From NCBI GenBank assembly GCA_007258455.2, contig VDFB02047230.1, forward strand, positions 155,207,525 through 155,271,524: a stretch of DNA of 64,000 bases. The letters are read 5' to 3'. The DNA comes from Sequoia sempervirens. Lineage: Eukaryota; Streptophyta; Pinopsida; Cupressales; Cupressaceae. Shown here one piece after another: positions 11,960 to 24,500 of this stretch; position 1 is the stretch's first letter; each line of letters opens with the position of its first letter. The position numbers were made by a program, and so were the translations under genes. Below the pieces are notes generated by a model. The model had not been told where the DNA came from and made no database searches. It saw nothing but the letters and a program-made list of their open reading frames with translations.

Positions 11960-12900
11960 GCAAGTATTTCAAAACTAATAAGGCACAAACCTTTAGAATG
12001 CATGTTACTCAAGTTTTGGCCACTTCATCATTTGATGGAAAACTCAAACTTGTAGATACACAAGACATCGAATGAGAAAGAGAAGAAAATGTGAAATCTA
12101 GGGCATGAAGCAAACAAAGTGATACATGAACAATGTGAATACTTAGGAGTTTGAAATGAAAGAGAAAAGCCAAGTATGACAAAGTAGAGTGATTTGGATT
12201 CCTGAGATGGAGAAGGAAAGGTGGGTCAAAAATATGAGGAAATCAAAACCCTAAACATGCTAAACACATCTACAAACCAAAATGAAAATTATAGACTTTA
12301 TAAAATGAATGAATTGTAAGAGAAAACAATAAAAATGACATACCTATGAAGAAATGCAAAAATTCTAACTCGAATCGACCAACCAATCCTCAAATGCAGG
12401 TTCGTGGTTAGGGGGAAGAAAGCGTAATGAGAAATGAGAGACCAACAAATGGAATGAGAGCGAACCAACTTAAAATGCCAAAAGCTGGAGTTTAACGAAG
12501 ATGCTCATTTCAAAGATCTTTGAAAGACAGACGAGGAAGGACACTCAAATGAATTGTTTGAGATTTTGGAACGCATATCAAGGTGGATTGAAAATGACCT
12601 TATTTTGCGTGTTTGAACATCACGAACCTATGAAATAGACAAGTTTCATAGGGGGTTATCCATGGATCGAGCACTACTAGATTCCATGATAACAATATTT
12701 ATGTTGTGATTAAAGGTTACCATGATTTTATGTTATTTAGACCATGCATTGAGTTACATTTATATGATGTACCCCATTGGATGATTAAACTATGATTTGA
12801 TTATTATGTATTGATTAGGTACACTTGACATGTGCATTGAGTGGTTATGGGTACAAGGTTATTTCTCCACCTATCGAATATGTTGCATTGGGCTTATGTG
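11960..12900. other. No gene recognised
   Basis: Purine-rich then AT-rich sequence without coding character. It separates the hairpin array from the miniature LTR element and is probably untranslated leader or LTR of the neighbouring reverse-strand element. Confidence 0.5.
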
Positions 12901-13266
12901 TGTTGCAAGGTGTTGCCCTTGGTCTCCTCAGCATGGTTCAACGCGACACTTGAGCTTCATGATATGGTTTAACCTCCTCTTGTGGATCTTGGATCTTGTA
13001 TAAATCCAACAATTATATTGGGCATTAATAGGTTGATATTTTGGTGTAAGGACAACCATCCTTGTAATAGTTGGTATTAGAGCCAAGGTCACAGGTTCGA
13101 ACCCCTTGCTTGCATTGGGGGGATTGTTGCAAGGTCTCGGCCTTGGTCTCCTCAGCGTGGGACAACATGGCACTCAAGCTTCATGACATGGTTTAACCAC
13201 CTCCTATGGATCTTGGATCTTGTATAAATCCAACAGTTGTATCGAGCATTAACCGTCTTTGCAACA
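12901..13266 (+). mobile_element. TRIM-like miniature LTR retroelement, 366 bp
   Basis: Two related direct repeats flank a tiny interior. LTR1 is 12901-13069 and LTR2 is 13125-13266. Both begin TGTTGCAAGG; LTR2 ends TTGCAACA, a perfect inverted match to its start, and LTR1 ends in the decayed form TTGTAATA. Directly after LTR1 comes TGGTATTAGAGCC (13072), a tRNA-iMet primer site with one mismatch, and directly before LTR2 a polypurine tract GGGGGGA (13117-13123). The 55-bp interior cannot code for protein, so mobility would need enzymes in trans. LTR1 carries about 27 bp absent from LTR2. No clear target duplication is seen (ATGTG on the left, ATTTT on the right). Confidence 0.8.
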
Positions 13267-15327
13267 ATTTTTTTGGTAGCCACTATTACACTCAGTTGAG
13301 TGTAAGATAAGCCTTGTTTTCCCCAATGGTTTTAAATCTAAATCAGTGTTAATTTTTCACTCCATATGTTGTGAAATACTAATAATTGTGTGAGATATAT
13401 TGTTGTTTTTTATTTCCCATTTGCATGCTGTGGTATTTTAAATAATAAATCTTGTTTTTGAATAATGCTTGATGCATTGGGATTTGGGAAACTAGAAAAG
13501 AAAAATAAAAGGAAAATTTTCAATCTAATATGCATTAGGAATATGATTTAAATTATTCCAATTAGTTAACATCATTATTCAAAATTATTATTTTGTCTTC
13601 AAAAAATAAATAGATAAATATTATTAATATTTCAATTTTCTTAGAAAATGACTGGTTAGAACTACTTTATTGGCATTTGAGAAAGAAATAATTAGGCATG
13701 TTTAAATTGGAAAATTATTTTTTTGGTGGAAAAGGAAAAAGAAAAGAATAAATAAATTAAATAAAGTGAGTGAAAATCGATTAAAAGAAAATAAATAAAA
13801 AGGAAAAAGACTTAGTCTTTTGATTCGTTCTTGAAAAATCTCTCTCGAACCCTCTCCTCTCAAAATTGAAAGTTGCATAAAAATAGATGGATTTGCATGG
13901 GAATGGATTTGTTTGGCTAGGAATTGGATTTGCATGGGAAGAATTGAAGGTTGCATGGATTGTAATTTGGATTGGCACCTCAAATTTGAAGCAATTAATA
14001 TTTTTTGTGAGTTCGTGATTGAGGTAATTCTCCTCATTTTCTCTTGTTTTAAATTATTTTATTGAGTATTTTACATGCTTAATCATAAGGAATAATAAGG
14101 AACCAATCTTAGATTCAATTCATGCTTTCAATTGAGTAGAGTAAAATATTTCAATTTTTTGGAAAAATGCCCAAATAGAGCCATGGTTATGGATTTTTTT
14201 TCCAAAATTCATGAAATGTGAAATTGACCATAAAATTGTGTTGTTGGGAATATTTTGAACCAGAGGGTATTTTTAGAAGCTTGAAATTTAAAATTTGAGG
14301 CTTTTCTTTAATGGTGGATTTGGGAATTCTATGATTTTCCCTTCGTAAATATTTTTTAGAAAACCAAAATTTGATTGATTTTGAATGAATTTTAATGTGG
14401 GGTATAATGTCTACTTATTTATTTTTTATTTACAAAATTATGAGACAATTTTTCTTTTATCCCAAAAAAATTGCATTGAAATTCATTTCATGCTCAAATT
14501 ATAAATTGGTGTGATAAGCCTAGGATTTGAGGTGTAGATTGTAGGAAAGGGTTGGATCCCAAAAAATTCTAAGGTACAAAGGGGCTCAAGGATATTTTGT
14601 TGGGGATTTTTCTTAACAAGTGATAACCAATGACATTGGGAAAATAAAATTAGCCAAGATGAGGATTACTATGGAATAGCTAGCGCACTAGTACATGCCT
14701 GGTATGAGTGCAGAAGGAATTCCCACTCAAGGAGTGTTGGGAATTGCAAGTTGAGTTTCTCGTGGGGCAAGTTGATCATACTCAAATTCACTTAGGCATC
14801 TCTTTGTGCTATTGGAATGAAACTCCTTCCCTAGATCCAATTGGTTCCTCATCCTTGATGTTATTGGAGTTGATGTCCAATGAGAGACCTATGTTTGACC
14901 ATGTTGTGGTTGGAAGAGACTTAATTGCATGTGATTATGTTCATGTGATATGAGACCATGGTTGCACATATTTATGTATGTGCAATATTTTTATGATGTG
15001 TATTATCCCTTGTGATTATTGTTGGTGATGTGATTGACTTGAGCATGCGTGTTTATGTTTGATGATCATTATTTTGACCTTATATGTATTGAAGTTCTGC
15101 ATGATTATTGGCCCTTGTGCATGGATTTTTTATCAAGTTTATTGGCACATTTTCAGTGATGATGTTTTATTTCATCTAACTCCATATGTATATGATGTTA
15201 TATTGATTGATGTGTTTACAAGCTATAATCCTTATTTTACATGAGTGATTTGTTTATGCCCAAATGACTATCTCTAAGAATGGTGGGAGTGGACTTAAGG
15301 GTATTTTTGGAAATATGATATTGATGG
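13267..15327. other. No gene recognised
   Basis: AT-rich sequence without recognisable domains. A short internal repeat, GGATTTGCATGGGA, occurs around 13890-13945. The stretch from about 14900 to 15240 is T/G-rich with repeated TGTGATTAT-like words. The frame at 14708-14953 has no recognisable domain and is not called. Confidence 0.5.
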
Positions 15328-16529
15328 TGTATGGTGTTTTCATTGATGACAACCTATTGTACAAAAGTGATGGTACATTAGTAAGCATATAGTTCGGAGA
15401 AGACCAAGTGTTTTTGGAGAAGTTTGCCTAAGTCCCAAATTGAATAGTATGTAATAGAGGAACAATTTTGTGGTCTGCATTGCTCTGCTTTGAATTATCT
15501 TGTCATTTGGTTTTGAGGTAATATTGGCACATTTTGAAGGAGTCTATATCCAAAGTTTTAGGGTTTTATGTCTTCCACAGCTAAAGACATTAATGACAGT
15601 GTATCAGGCTAAGTTGAGACAAAGTTACAGGTACAAAGTTCATGTTGGAATGCTCCGCATTCCACTATGGATGTTCATTATGTTGTGAAAATTTTAGGGG
15701 GTGTTTGAGGATGTAAAATGTGTGTGCACTCCAAATTTCAAGTGGTTTGGTGGCCCTATGTCAAGTTGTGAATGAATAATTGGTTCATTCAGTTGTTGCT
15801 TCTCTAGTTTTATTGTGCGGTGCTAGCTTAAGGGTTTTAGGGTCATGCAGTATTAAGTTGAGTATGAAGTGATAGGAGTGACTATAGGTCATGCTGACCT
15901 ATTTTGGTGAAGAACACATTTTGGTTTCTTCCACAAAGCATGTATGATGGAATTTTGAGCCAAAAGATTATGGTGTACATGTTTCATCTAATTAGGCCAA
16001 CCTAATTGATGGTATGATTTTTTTTGGAATATATGCATATATAGAAGGTCAATTCAATATTGAAATGATGAGGTAGAGTTGTGATAAGTGAAAAAGGTGA
16101 TAGTGGTAAAGAATGAAGTGTGTAAAGTCAATTTTCTAAGCCTAACTGGAACAATATCTTCAACATATAGTAGATGCATTGTTAGTAGTTCAATCTCTGG
16201 TAGTGAGCCACTCTTTTTTATATCTTTTGTAAATTTGGAAGAAGTGATCTTCCTTGGGTAGTGAGCCATTCTAATTTTTGGTCCAATGAGCCTCCTATAA
16301 TCTATTCTAATCAATTATGATATATTGTGAGCTAGTCCTCACAATGGTTTTTCCCTTCTAAAGGTTTTCCACATAAATTTGGTGTTCATGTGTTGATTGT
16401 TGTGGTGCATGATTTAATTGTTCATTTCTATTTTTGCATGTTTAATGAGATGCATTGTAATGCACTTTTACATTAATGAATTTTAGGGAATATTGATTCA
16501 CTCCCTCTCAATATTTTGAGTGTTCAACG
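15328..16529 (+). repeat. Probable Copia LTR, rightward
   Basis: The right edge is firm: GTTCAACG at 16522-16529 is followed by a primer site, as at a typical CAACA|ATTGGTATCAGAGC junction with one change. The left edge is inferred from a TGT start followed by GGTGTTTTCATTGATG at about 15333, which resembles the start of LTRs of this kind. The length of about 1.2 kb fits. No partner LTR was found. Confidence 0.5.
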
Positions 16530-16531
16530 AT

Positions 16532-16549
16532 TGGTATTAGAGCAAGGTT
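16532..16549 (+). other. Primer-binding site complementary to tRNA-iMet
   Basis: TGGTATTAGAGCAAGG differs at one early position from the usual TGGTATCAGAGC and lies two bases from the LTR end. The gag frame begins 47 bases downstream. Confidence 0.8.
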
Positions 16550-16595
16550 CCTTCAATTGGCTTCACAACTAAGGTAGATCTTAGAAGTTGAACAC

Positions 16596-17375
16596 ATGGC
16601 AACTAGAAAGTATATTATCCCTTCAGAAGAGATTATAATGGAAGGGTTTACTAAAGAATACTATGAAGTTGATATGAAAGGAGAATTCAGATCTTCTCTT
16701 GATGATTTGGATAAAGAAAAATGTGAGAATAAAGATCTAAAAGAAAATCTTAAAGAAAAATGTGAGAATAAAGCTCTAAAAGAAAATCTTAAGGAAGCAA
16801 ATGAGTGCATCAAGAAGTTGAGGAATCAAGTCAAGAAAGTTAAAGAGAAATTGAAGGAAATAAATGGGAAACTTAAGGAATCAAATGAGACAATCACTAG
16901 TCTAAAAGTGCGGGTTGAAGAAGGAAAAAGAGTTGAAGACTGCTTGAATTCCAAGCTGAAAGACAATTCTACAGAATGCTCAAAGCTTGAAGAAGAGATT
17001 GTCTCTAAAGAAAGCTCTATAGAAAACAAAGAGTCAAGAGGAAAAATTCAAGAAGAGCTCCACCTTTCTTGATGATATGCTTTCTCATAAAAGGATTCTA
17101 AGGATAAGAAAGGGTTAGGGTTTGAGAAAGGAGAAATATCAAAGGAAAATTAGACTCCAAACAATGTTGACAAGAAGAGTAATGAACAAATGAAGACTAG
17201 AGATAAGAAGAGCAATATAAAACATGTCTAGAACCAAAAGAAATATTTTGAGAGACCTCCTATCAGACAACCAAGTCCACAAAGGTATTCATCTTTTAAA
17301 GGTTGATATTACTCTTGTAATAAATTTTGACATAGAGCTGTAGAATGTAGAAGTAGGATGAACCAAAAATTTTAA
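16596..17375 (+). pseudogene. Copia gag fragment: coiled coil and broken zinc knuckle
   Basis: The frame starts at an ATG 47 bases after the primer site and runs open to 17072. After a short N-terminus it is almost entirely Lys/Glu/Asn coiled coil, including a direct duplication (KCENKDLKENLKE and KCENKALKENLKE). The same frame, now with stops, continues to a CCHC zinc knuckle at about 17307-17348 in which the first Cys is Tyr and a Gly is a stop (NKF*HRAVEC). This order, coiled coil then knuckle, is that of the gag C-terminal half in several plant Copia lineages. The usual N-terminal gag domain appears shortened, and protease and polymerase are absent because other repeat sequence follows. 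Confidence 0.7.
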
Positions 17376-17394
17376 TCATTTTTTAGTCTATTGG

Positions 17395-19320
17395 GTGAAT
17401 ATTTTGTTATCAACTAACAGATAAAAAAATAGTTATATCAGCCACAATATAGTGAGATTAAATCTCTCCTCTTAGAAAGGGGAGGCTCCCTTCTTATTGC
17501 TAACTATAAACAACTAGTAATTAACTAAGCTTATTTACACTAAGATTAACCATTGGGTGTTTCCATATCATCCTATTCTCTTTTTCCAAAATAGATGTTG
17601 TGAATGTAAAATTCCTCGAGCTCCCTTTAGGTGGTTTTGTTCTGCTAAGTACCAACCTACGCCTCATATGTTTAAAGTGTCATCCTTCACTTCTCAATCG
17701 AGCCACTTTTTGCTAAACTCTATCGGTTGTTGCCACATGTCTGCTGAGCACTCCTCATAACAAAATTCTTCCTTCGCTCTTCTATTGGCTCCCACCATGC
17801 TTCCACATGTCATCACTGTGGGCTATTCATAGTTTGCTACCCTTCATTTTTCCATCGGGCCCTGTCTGTGTGCAACATAGCTTTCATTTGCATGCACTTT
17901 TTGGTGGACCCCACAGTCGGCGCTGATAGTAAGGAATACTACCACATGTCTTCCTAGTGCAATATTTTATCGAAGAAGGGGAGGAATGAACCACGGGATG
18001 TGACCTACCGCTATGTGTCCTTTCAGCAGGAGTTATACCGAAGAGAGGGGTAGAGTGAACAACAAGCTGGGACGTGTTGTCGCATATTCTAACGGCCTGA
18101 ATAGATAAATGACACTTGTTTGTGCAGGGCTTCTTTGAGACCACTGTCATCATTTGTAGGGGATGCATCTGGCTGGGGAGTGACTACGTGCTATGGTCTA
18201 AATCTTTTATGTTACTACGATCGAAGGAAATCATTGCCGCTACCATCATTGCTCAAGATATAGAATCTTTTGTTATTGTCCTACCAGGTGGTGGGATTGC
18301 TCGCTATATATACTACTTCTTGCTTTAGACAAGTAGTTCAAAAGATGTAGAAAAAGTAGAGAAAGACACCATGCCTCTTTTTCTATGCTTTTAGATAATT
18401 GTATGATACTTTCAAATTGTGTCATTATTCATCCTTTCTATTTTCCTTATGATATTTGATAAAACATTGATACTATGCCATTATTGTTTTGAATTGTACA
18501 TTTTTAGAACCTCTATGATTTTAATACAAGTTTGCTGATTTAGATAATGTCTTTGACTCCTCTTTTTAGTAAATGAGTGTGAAAATTATTTTATTTCATT
18601 AGATGAATTTTTTGGATCTTTATCTTTGATTTCTATTAATTCTAGAACATAGCAGATTACTGATCAGACCCTTAAATCAAATCGCCAAAGATAGATTTAC
18701 CGTACCTATATCTACCCCTTGGCACATCGCCTTAGTTAGATCTTTATTTTTTATATCTGCTTCCTTTTCCTATTCCAAAACCCTAATTACAAAAGAAGTT
18801 GTCTTCTTTAAAAACCCAAAGGTCACTCAATTAGGTGTAATTGGTCCCCCCATTAACTGAGTTTCCCATAAAGGCTATTACCTTGCCAATTTTTGGCATC
18901 AACAGATGTTTTATTTTACAAACTTACAATGATAATACCATAATGTTTACAAAATGTAACAAGCCACAAAATACTATTTGAAGCAATAATAACCAATATC
19001 CAATGTAGTTAGAAAAAAGAATAATTAGAATGATACCAACAAGTGTCAATAGTAAGAAAACCCACAAAAGCACAAAGTCTTCTCTTGCTTCTTATGTTGA
19101 TTTGAAAGGAAAAAGTGTGGTATAAGATGTAGTCCAAAGTCTCCAATGTATGTCACAATAGGATCAAATAAAAGTATATGATAAATCGCAACACAAAGTC
19201 TTCAAGTTATTCCCAAATTACACACATAAACATAAATTCTAAATATGATATTACAGCTCAAAGACTTCAAAAACAGATTTAGATAACCTCTTGGAACATA
19301 TGATTCCACACCATGATTCA
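17395..19320. repeat. LTR-like sequence related to 8.1-9.2 kb, with inner duplications
   Basis: Shares GAAAGGGGAGGC, ATTCTCTTTTTCCAAAA-type and CACAAAGTCTTC blocks with the LTR at 8081-9180, in the same orientation, so it is a second family member, longer by about 800 bp. The middle (17.6-18.3 kb) is richer in GC, with several CCACATGTC words and a direct duplication of about 70 bp (CGAAGAAGGGGAGGA near 17972, CGAAGAGAGGGGTAGA near 18041). No protein domain is visible. Confidence 0.5.
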
Positions 19321-19389
19321 ATCATGTGCAAAAGCATGCAGTAGGAAAGATGTAAGAACAATCCCAATACATAATAAGCTTGATCCAAG

Positions 19390-19800
19390 ACAAAAATTGG
19401 ACACCAATTTTCTTATTTTCATTGATTGGCTACCAATTACAAATGTCTTCAGGATATCCTACTTTAGGTATGAATTTTATGTTTTCTTTGTTGATGAGTG
19501 GGCCTAGGTATTTGGAATGAAAAGCCTCTAAATAGAATTTGTGTAGATCTTCACCCACACAATCTCAAAGGGTTTTGTAAAATTCACAAGGGAAACCATC
19601 AATTCTTGGAGCTTTGTCATTAGCCATAGTGTTCACTGCCTCCTTGAGGTCTTCAATGGTGAGCAGTTTTTGACAGAAGGATTTGAGTAGGGGAAATTTT
19701 GTTTGGCACAATCTTGAGACACTCCTAGAGAGAATTGGCACATTCCATAGTCTAATCTTGGGAAATGAACTCCTTCTCATAGTGCCTAAAAAATTCCTAA
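19390..19800 (-). pseudogene. LINE reverse-transcriptase fragment
   Basis: The reverse strand reads the start of a non-LTR reverse-transcriptase domain: LTIEDLKEAVNTMANDKAP, then DGFPCEFYK, and after a stop CVGEDLHKFYLEAFHSK and NIKFIPK-GYPEDICNW. These correspond to the conserved A(V/L)..M...KAPG.DG.P.EF and IPK......RPI blocks of LINE RTs. The catalytic motifs further on are missing. It abuts the oppositely oriented transposase frame that starts near 19.82 kb, so one of the two was truncated by the other's arrival or by recombination. Confidence 0.75.
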
Positions 19801-19826
19801 AGAATGTCAGGTAGTTCAGTGAGCAC

Positions 19827-21528
19827 ATGATTACCTTATTTGATTCACTTGATGCCAAGCAAGGTATGCCTAGCTCGAAGAGCCAAAAAAAACTCGTACA
19901 AGGAACAGTCCCCAATTTTGAGCCAGTGAAGTTTGGCTTAGATTTGAAAATCACACATGTGGTTGGAAAGAAACTAGTAGAGTTTGGGAAGTATAAAAAA
20001 GTGGCATACAATACAAAAGATGGTAATCAAGCAAAAAGGTGTGATTTGGTTATTTAGAAGATGTCAGTGTGTCAGTTTATGTCTACATTTCATGATAGTA
20101 TAGTGTATGAGTATGCGAGGCATACCCATAAAACTTGATGGTTGAACTTTCAATTCAAGCTATGCAAGGACACCTTTCTAGTTGGTAGCATAGTTTCAGT
20201 GGTCGACTTTATAGAGAACCACACTCTACAACCACAACATGAGGTGTAGTCACAATATTACAACTCCACATAGGTTTCTATATTTGTGCACATAGCATTC
20301 ATTCATGTAGTTGATAGTACATAGGACCAAAGGAAGGTATTGAGGGAGTACCACTTTTATATTAGTGATGATCTCACACATTTTCCAGAGTTCATGCAAC
20401 ATTGCTTCTAGTTGTTCTATAGTGATTTGGCTCAAAGGGGCATAGCATATAATATGGTTGGATAACTGTGCAACACAGTTCAAGAACTCACAAATTTTCT
20501 ATTGGTTGGACAAGATGCATGTCATTATAGGTGTTCAACATATGTGGAAATTTTGTGAGGTTGGGCATGGAAAAGGGGAACATGATGGTGCCAGAGCATG
20601 TGTCAAAAGAGAATTAGCACGAGAAGAGTTAAAGTATAAAGACAATACAAAGTTGAAAAATGCAAAATCAATCGTTGAGTGGTGTAATGCTTCGATGGGT
20701 CTAGGTAATGAAGATAAGTCTTCAGCTCATAGATATTTTTGGTTGATAGATAATACTAACATTGCACCATATGAGGATTTTTGTACATTGACAGGATTGA
20801 GTGAGCTACACTCTTTCCTTAGCTCAGATGCAGGAGTATCCATACACAGAAGATGGCATGCTTTTTTTCATCATGTACAATGCAAGCCTGGGATGAGTGC
20901 AAAGGAGTGGGTTGACGAATGGTGGTTAAGTTATCTTAGCCCACTTCACATGTATCACCCTCCGACGACATTGGAACTGACACAAATGGAATTATCGGTT
21001 AACTTTGACCACATATCAAATCTAGTTCAACTAGGTAATATATCTACTTGCATAGTTTTTGAAATTACTATTGTTATCATACTTTGTAGCGTATTTGTAA
21101 TGTTGACTAATTTCATCTAATTTGTTGCACATATCAATGTAGGGAATGTTTATGTAGTTATTGTAGATGAAGAAAATGAAGAGGGAAAATATTACTACTT
21201 GTGTCATTGTGTTGAGGCCAAAAATAAATTGGAGGCCCTAGTTATAGATGGAGAAAACATTAAATACCCTACAGGATCAGTGGTTGTTACTGGAACATGG
21301 CTTAGAAGGTACCCACATAAGAGTGTTAATGTTTGGCTATTTCAAAACTTTGACACACATCAAAAAATTCTTCATTACTCAAACCTTGTCATGACATATA
21401 ATGTTCATTTAATCAAATATGGGGGTAGACCTTTGAACAAGACCTTGTGGAAGGTGCGTGAGTCTGACCATGATGCAATACTTGACACAATAAAGAGTAG
21501 AGCAGATCCAGATGGTTCGTTGAATTAA
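19827..21528 (+). pseudogene. DDE-type transposase of unassigned family, spliced, decayed
   Basis: A first frame runs from 19827 past stops (20055, the THKT stop near 20136, and others) to about 20450, where it shifts by one base into the frame continuing to 21031. Motifs in order are VVDFIENHTLQPQHE (first Asp), DNCATQFKN (second Asp), then GHGKGEHDGARACVKREL. This is the arrangement of a widespread but poorly named DDE transposase group. An intron is well supported: donor CTAG|GTAATA at 21032, acceptor CAATGTAG|GG at 21142. Joining the exons keeps phase and gives a continuous NVYVVIVDEENEEGKYYYL. The second exon ends at 21528 after GTWLRRY and KYGGRPLNKTLW blocks. At least six stops and a frameshift make it non-functional. 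Confidence 0.65.
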
Positions 21529-24500
21529 TTTATAAGTATGCACATTGGTTCTTATTAATTTTTAAGTATGCAAATTAATTTGTATGATTCCAATGATATC
21601 ATCTAATGTTTATATCATGTATATAGGTGATTGATGAAGTTATCAGACTTGCAAATTTATCACACTTTACGTTTAGAATTGTGGCAAAGGATACAAAGTT
21701 CAATGGCATTTTATTTTTTCTCAAAAATATGCAAAAAAAATGGATGTAAGATATTCTCAATAGATTAGTAAACTAAGTGGAAGATTAAATTGTGTTATTT
21801 TTATAATAGGTTACAAGTTTCCAAAAGGTTGGGAAGTAATAGTTTAGTTACGCTCTATTCATGTTGATCCTCATTTCTTCAAGGACCCTCTAAAGTTTAA
21901 TCATGATAGATGGGAGAGATGGGAGGTATGTTTGATATTCATATAAAAATGACTTTTTAAGATATTCAATGGAGTAGATTGACTAGTGATAGGTTATAAG
22001 ATATTGCATAATTTAGCACACAAGTTTTAGATTATTGGCATATCACATGTTTATTTGAATTGATTATGTGATTATTAATATTTACAATCTCTTTTCTTTG
22101 TTTAGGTGGGAGCTAGTAAACCCAAATGAAGTTATAAAGTATATGCCAAATCCAACACTAGTAGGTGGTACTAAATTATTCATTTTAAGTTAACCTCATC
22201 ATGACCACCTATGATGTAGACATTATAAAAGTGTGTGTCAAGCTTAGCAAGGGAATTTAAAATTATTCATTTGAAGTTAACCTCATCATGATTGCCTATG
22301 ATGCAGACATTATAAGAGCATCTAGAATGTATGAGTGACATTGTAAAAGATCTATGAGAACAAAGTACCTAAGACAACTTTGAATCCTATTTTTGGTTAT
22401 TGTAAGAGAATCTTATAAGATGAGTTTGTGTGCATGAAAATGGGGCACATTGATTGAATATTTTATTTAAGTTGGGTGTTGAAATTCACATAGTTTTTTT
22501 TTTCTCATGATTTCGTATTACCGCTTGATAGTTTTGAGAAAGTATTGTGCCTACAAGTACAAGCACTTGGGTATCATATTGGTGTATGAATCATATTAGA
22601 CAATTGTAGCACAAACATAAGAATTAGGACTGCCAAATAAATCTCATTTTCTTGTAAACATCATATTATTAATATAGTGAGTGTAATAACCATTGATGGT
22701 TAGCAATCATTCTTTTTCTTCTTTTACTCTCTCCCTATCATAACTAGCACCACTTGACTAACTTATTATAAAATCTTCATTTATTAAAACCATGACCAAT
22801 GACATAGTATAGTTTAACTACACATGATCTATATGAGTTCAAGAGGTGTATTTAACCCACTAAGCATCAATCCCAATAAGATCATTCACTGTAAACAAAG
22901 ATAAAAAAATCCATTAAAAGTAACATTCTAAATCATGAAAGCTTGCCAAACCTCTAATCTAAGACATTGAAACTTATCCTATTGGGGGAGTGGTGTCACA
23001 TTGATGTGGAATGGCGACCCTTTCCCAATCCCTTGGATAATGAGCTTGTTTAAATTAGTTTTATTGAAGAAAACTAATGAAACCATTGATAGATGTGTAT
23101 GAAAACATGATTTAAAGCTAAATGAATATTATGCAAGCTATTTTAACATGATTTATGTTGAGATGATCAATATGGGTGTATGAAAATCTACTCTAAATGT
23201 ATGCAAGCTTCAAAAGATTAAAATCCTAACTAGAAAATAAGCTAAATGTGTGCATCTATGTTATCATGGAAGCTATTAATAGAAACTAAGCTAATATGTA
23301 AGTAAATAAAGCTAAAATGATGTTAAATGTGAGTGCAAGTGCAAATGATTTTAACAAAATAAGTTTTTTGTTAAAATATGGATCCATTTGTCTACAAATA
23401 GTGATTTATTTATAGGAAAACTAATGAGAAATGGAGGGTTGAGATCAAAAAGGTTAATCAATGGTTAAGGATGGAGGAAATTGGAGGCATGGATCATGGA
23501 TTCTCATCAATGGATGAGAATGCAAAATGAGATTTAATCAAGGGCCTACATTCATCCAATCAAACACACTTTCAAAAATTGCACAAGAAATCTTGTAAGT
23601 TAACTTGCACATGACGTAACACTCCCACCACGAAACCCTAGAGGACAACACGCTACAACAAAAAAAAATGGAACAATTTTTTTTTTTTGAAATGTAACAT
23701 ACAAAAGGTTGTAGATGGTACCATAACTTGTATTATGACCTAAGTCCTCTAAGGTTTCATGACTACGCTACTAGAATCCCATTAACCAACGAACAAGAAT
23801 GATAATTCATCTCATTAAACCAATTATTATGTAACAATATAAAGTGCAATTAATCCATCATATATAAATGATCTACCAATAAGAATCATTCATATAATAT
23901 TAACATTATAACAACATTCATTACTATTAACTAACATACATAAGATACAAAATTTGCATTATCCGTTACAAAAGAGAGTTCAACAATCAATTACAATATT
24001 ACATCATTACATCAATGCTTCCCTGAGATCAATAGGGAAGATATACTTTTGAGTACAATGCATGATCCCATTGATTTCAATTCAATACAAGTACATGTAA
24101 GATAGTTCACATGAATTGAAACAAGTTTAGGAGTCCACATCACCAAGAGTAGTTGCCACATGAAGGATCAACATTAGGGAAACCCAATGGATGAATAAGC
24201 ACAATCCACTAGACCATGTGGAACCCAAAGTTCTAGCCCCCGTGCTAGGAGATAACACAAGGTCCCACAGCAACAAAAAACAAGGCAACCACACACATAG
24301 ATGCAAGGATAAACAAGACTTGTAATTGACACTACAATAATATTAACATCACAAGAGAACGTACATTGCTTCTAGAGGATATCACATACCAAAGGGAGAG
24401 AAAAAACAAGGGAATACTTGCAGCTAGGAGACCTAATAAAAACAACAGTATAAATCCATCACATACATAGAACGAAAAGCCACAAAATATATAACCAATG

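Noticed and set aside
13071..13115. Possible tRNA gene, from TGGTATTAGAGCC and GGTTCGAACCCC
   Set aside because: No acceptor stem or anticodon arm can be formed, and the position directly after an LTR identifies a primer site.
12928..13173. Reverse-strand frame of 81 codons
   Set aside because: It lies across the two LTRs and interior of the miniature element and has no protein-like pattern.
18870..18910. Possible primer site TTTTTGGCATCAACAG
   Set aside because: It is only loosely like Gypsy primer sites and no LTR end or gag could be tied to it.
20458..20460. TTG as the start of the transposase
   Set aside because: The conserved motif runs through this codon from an upstream frame, so it is an internal, probably altered Ser codon and not a start.
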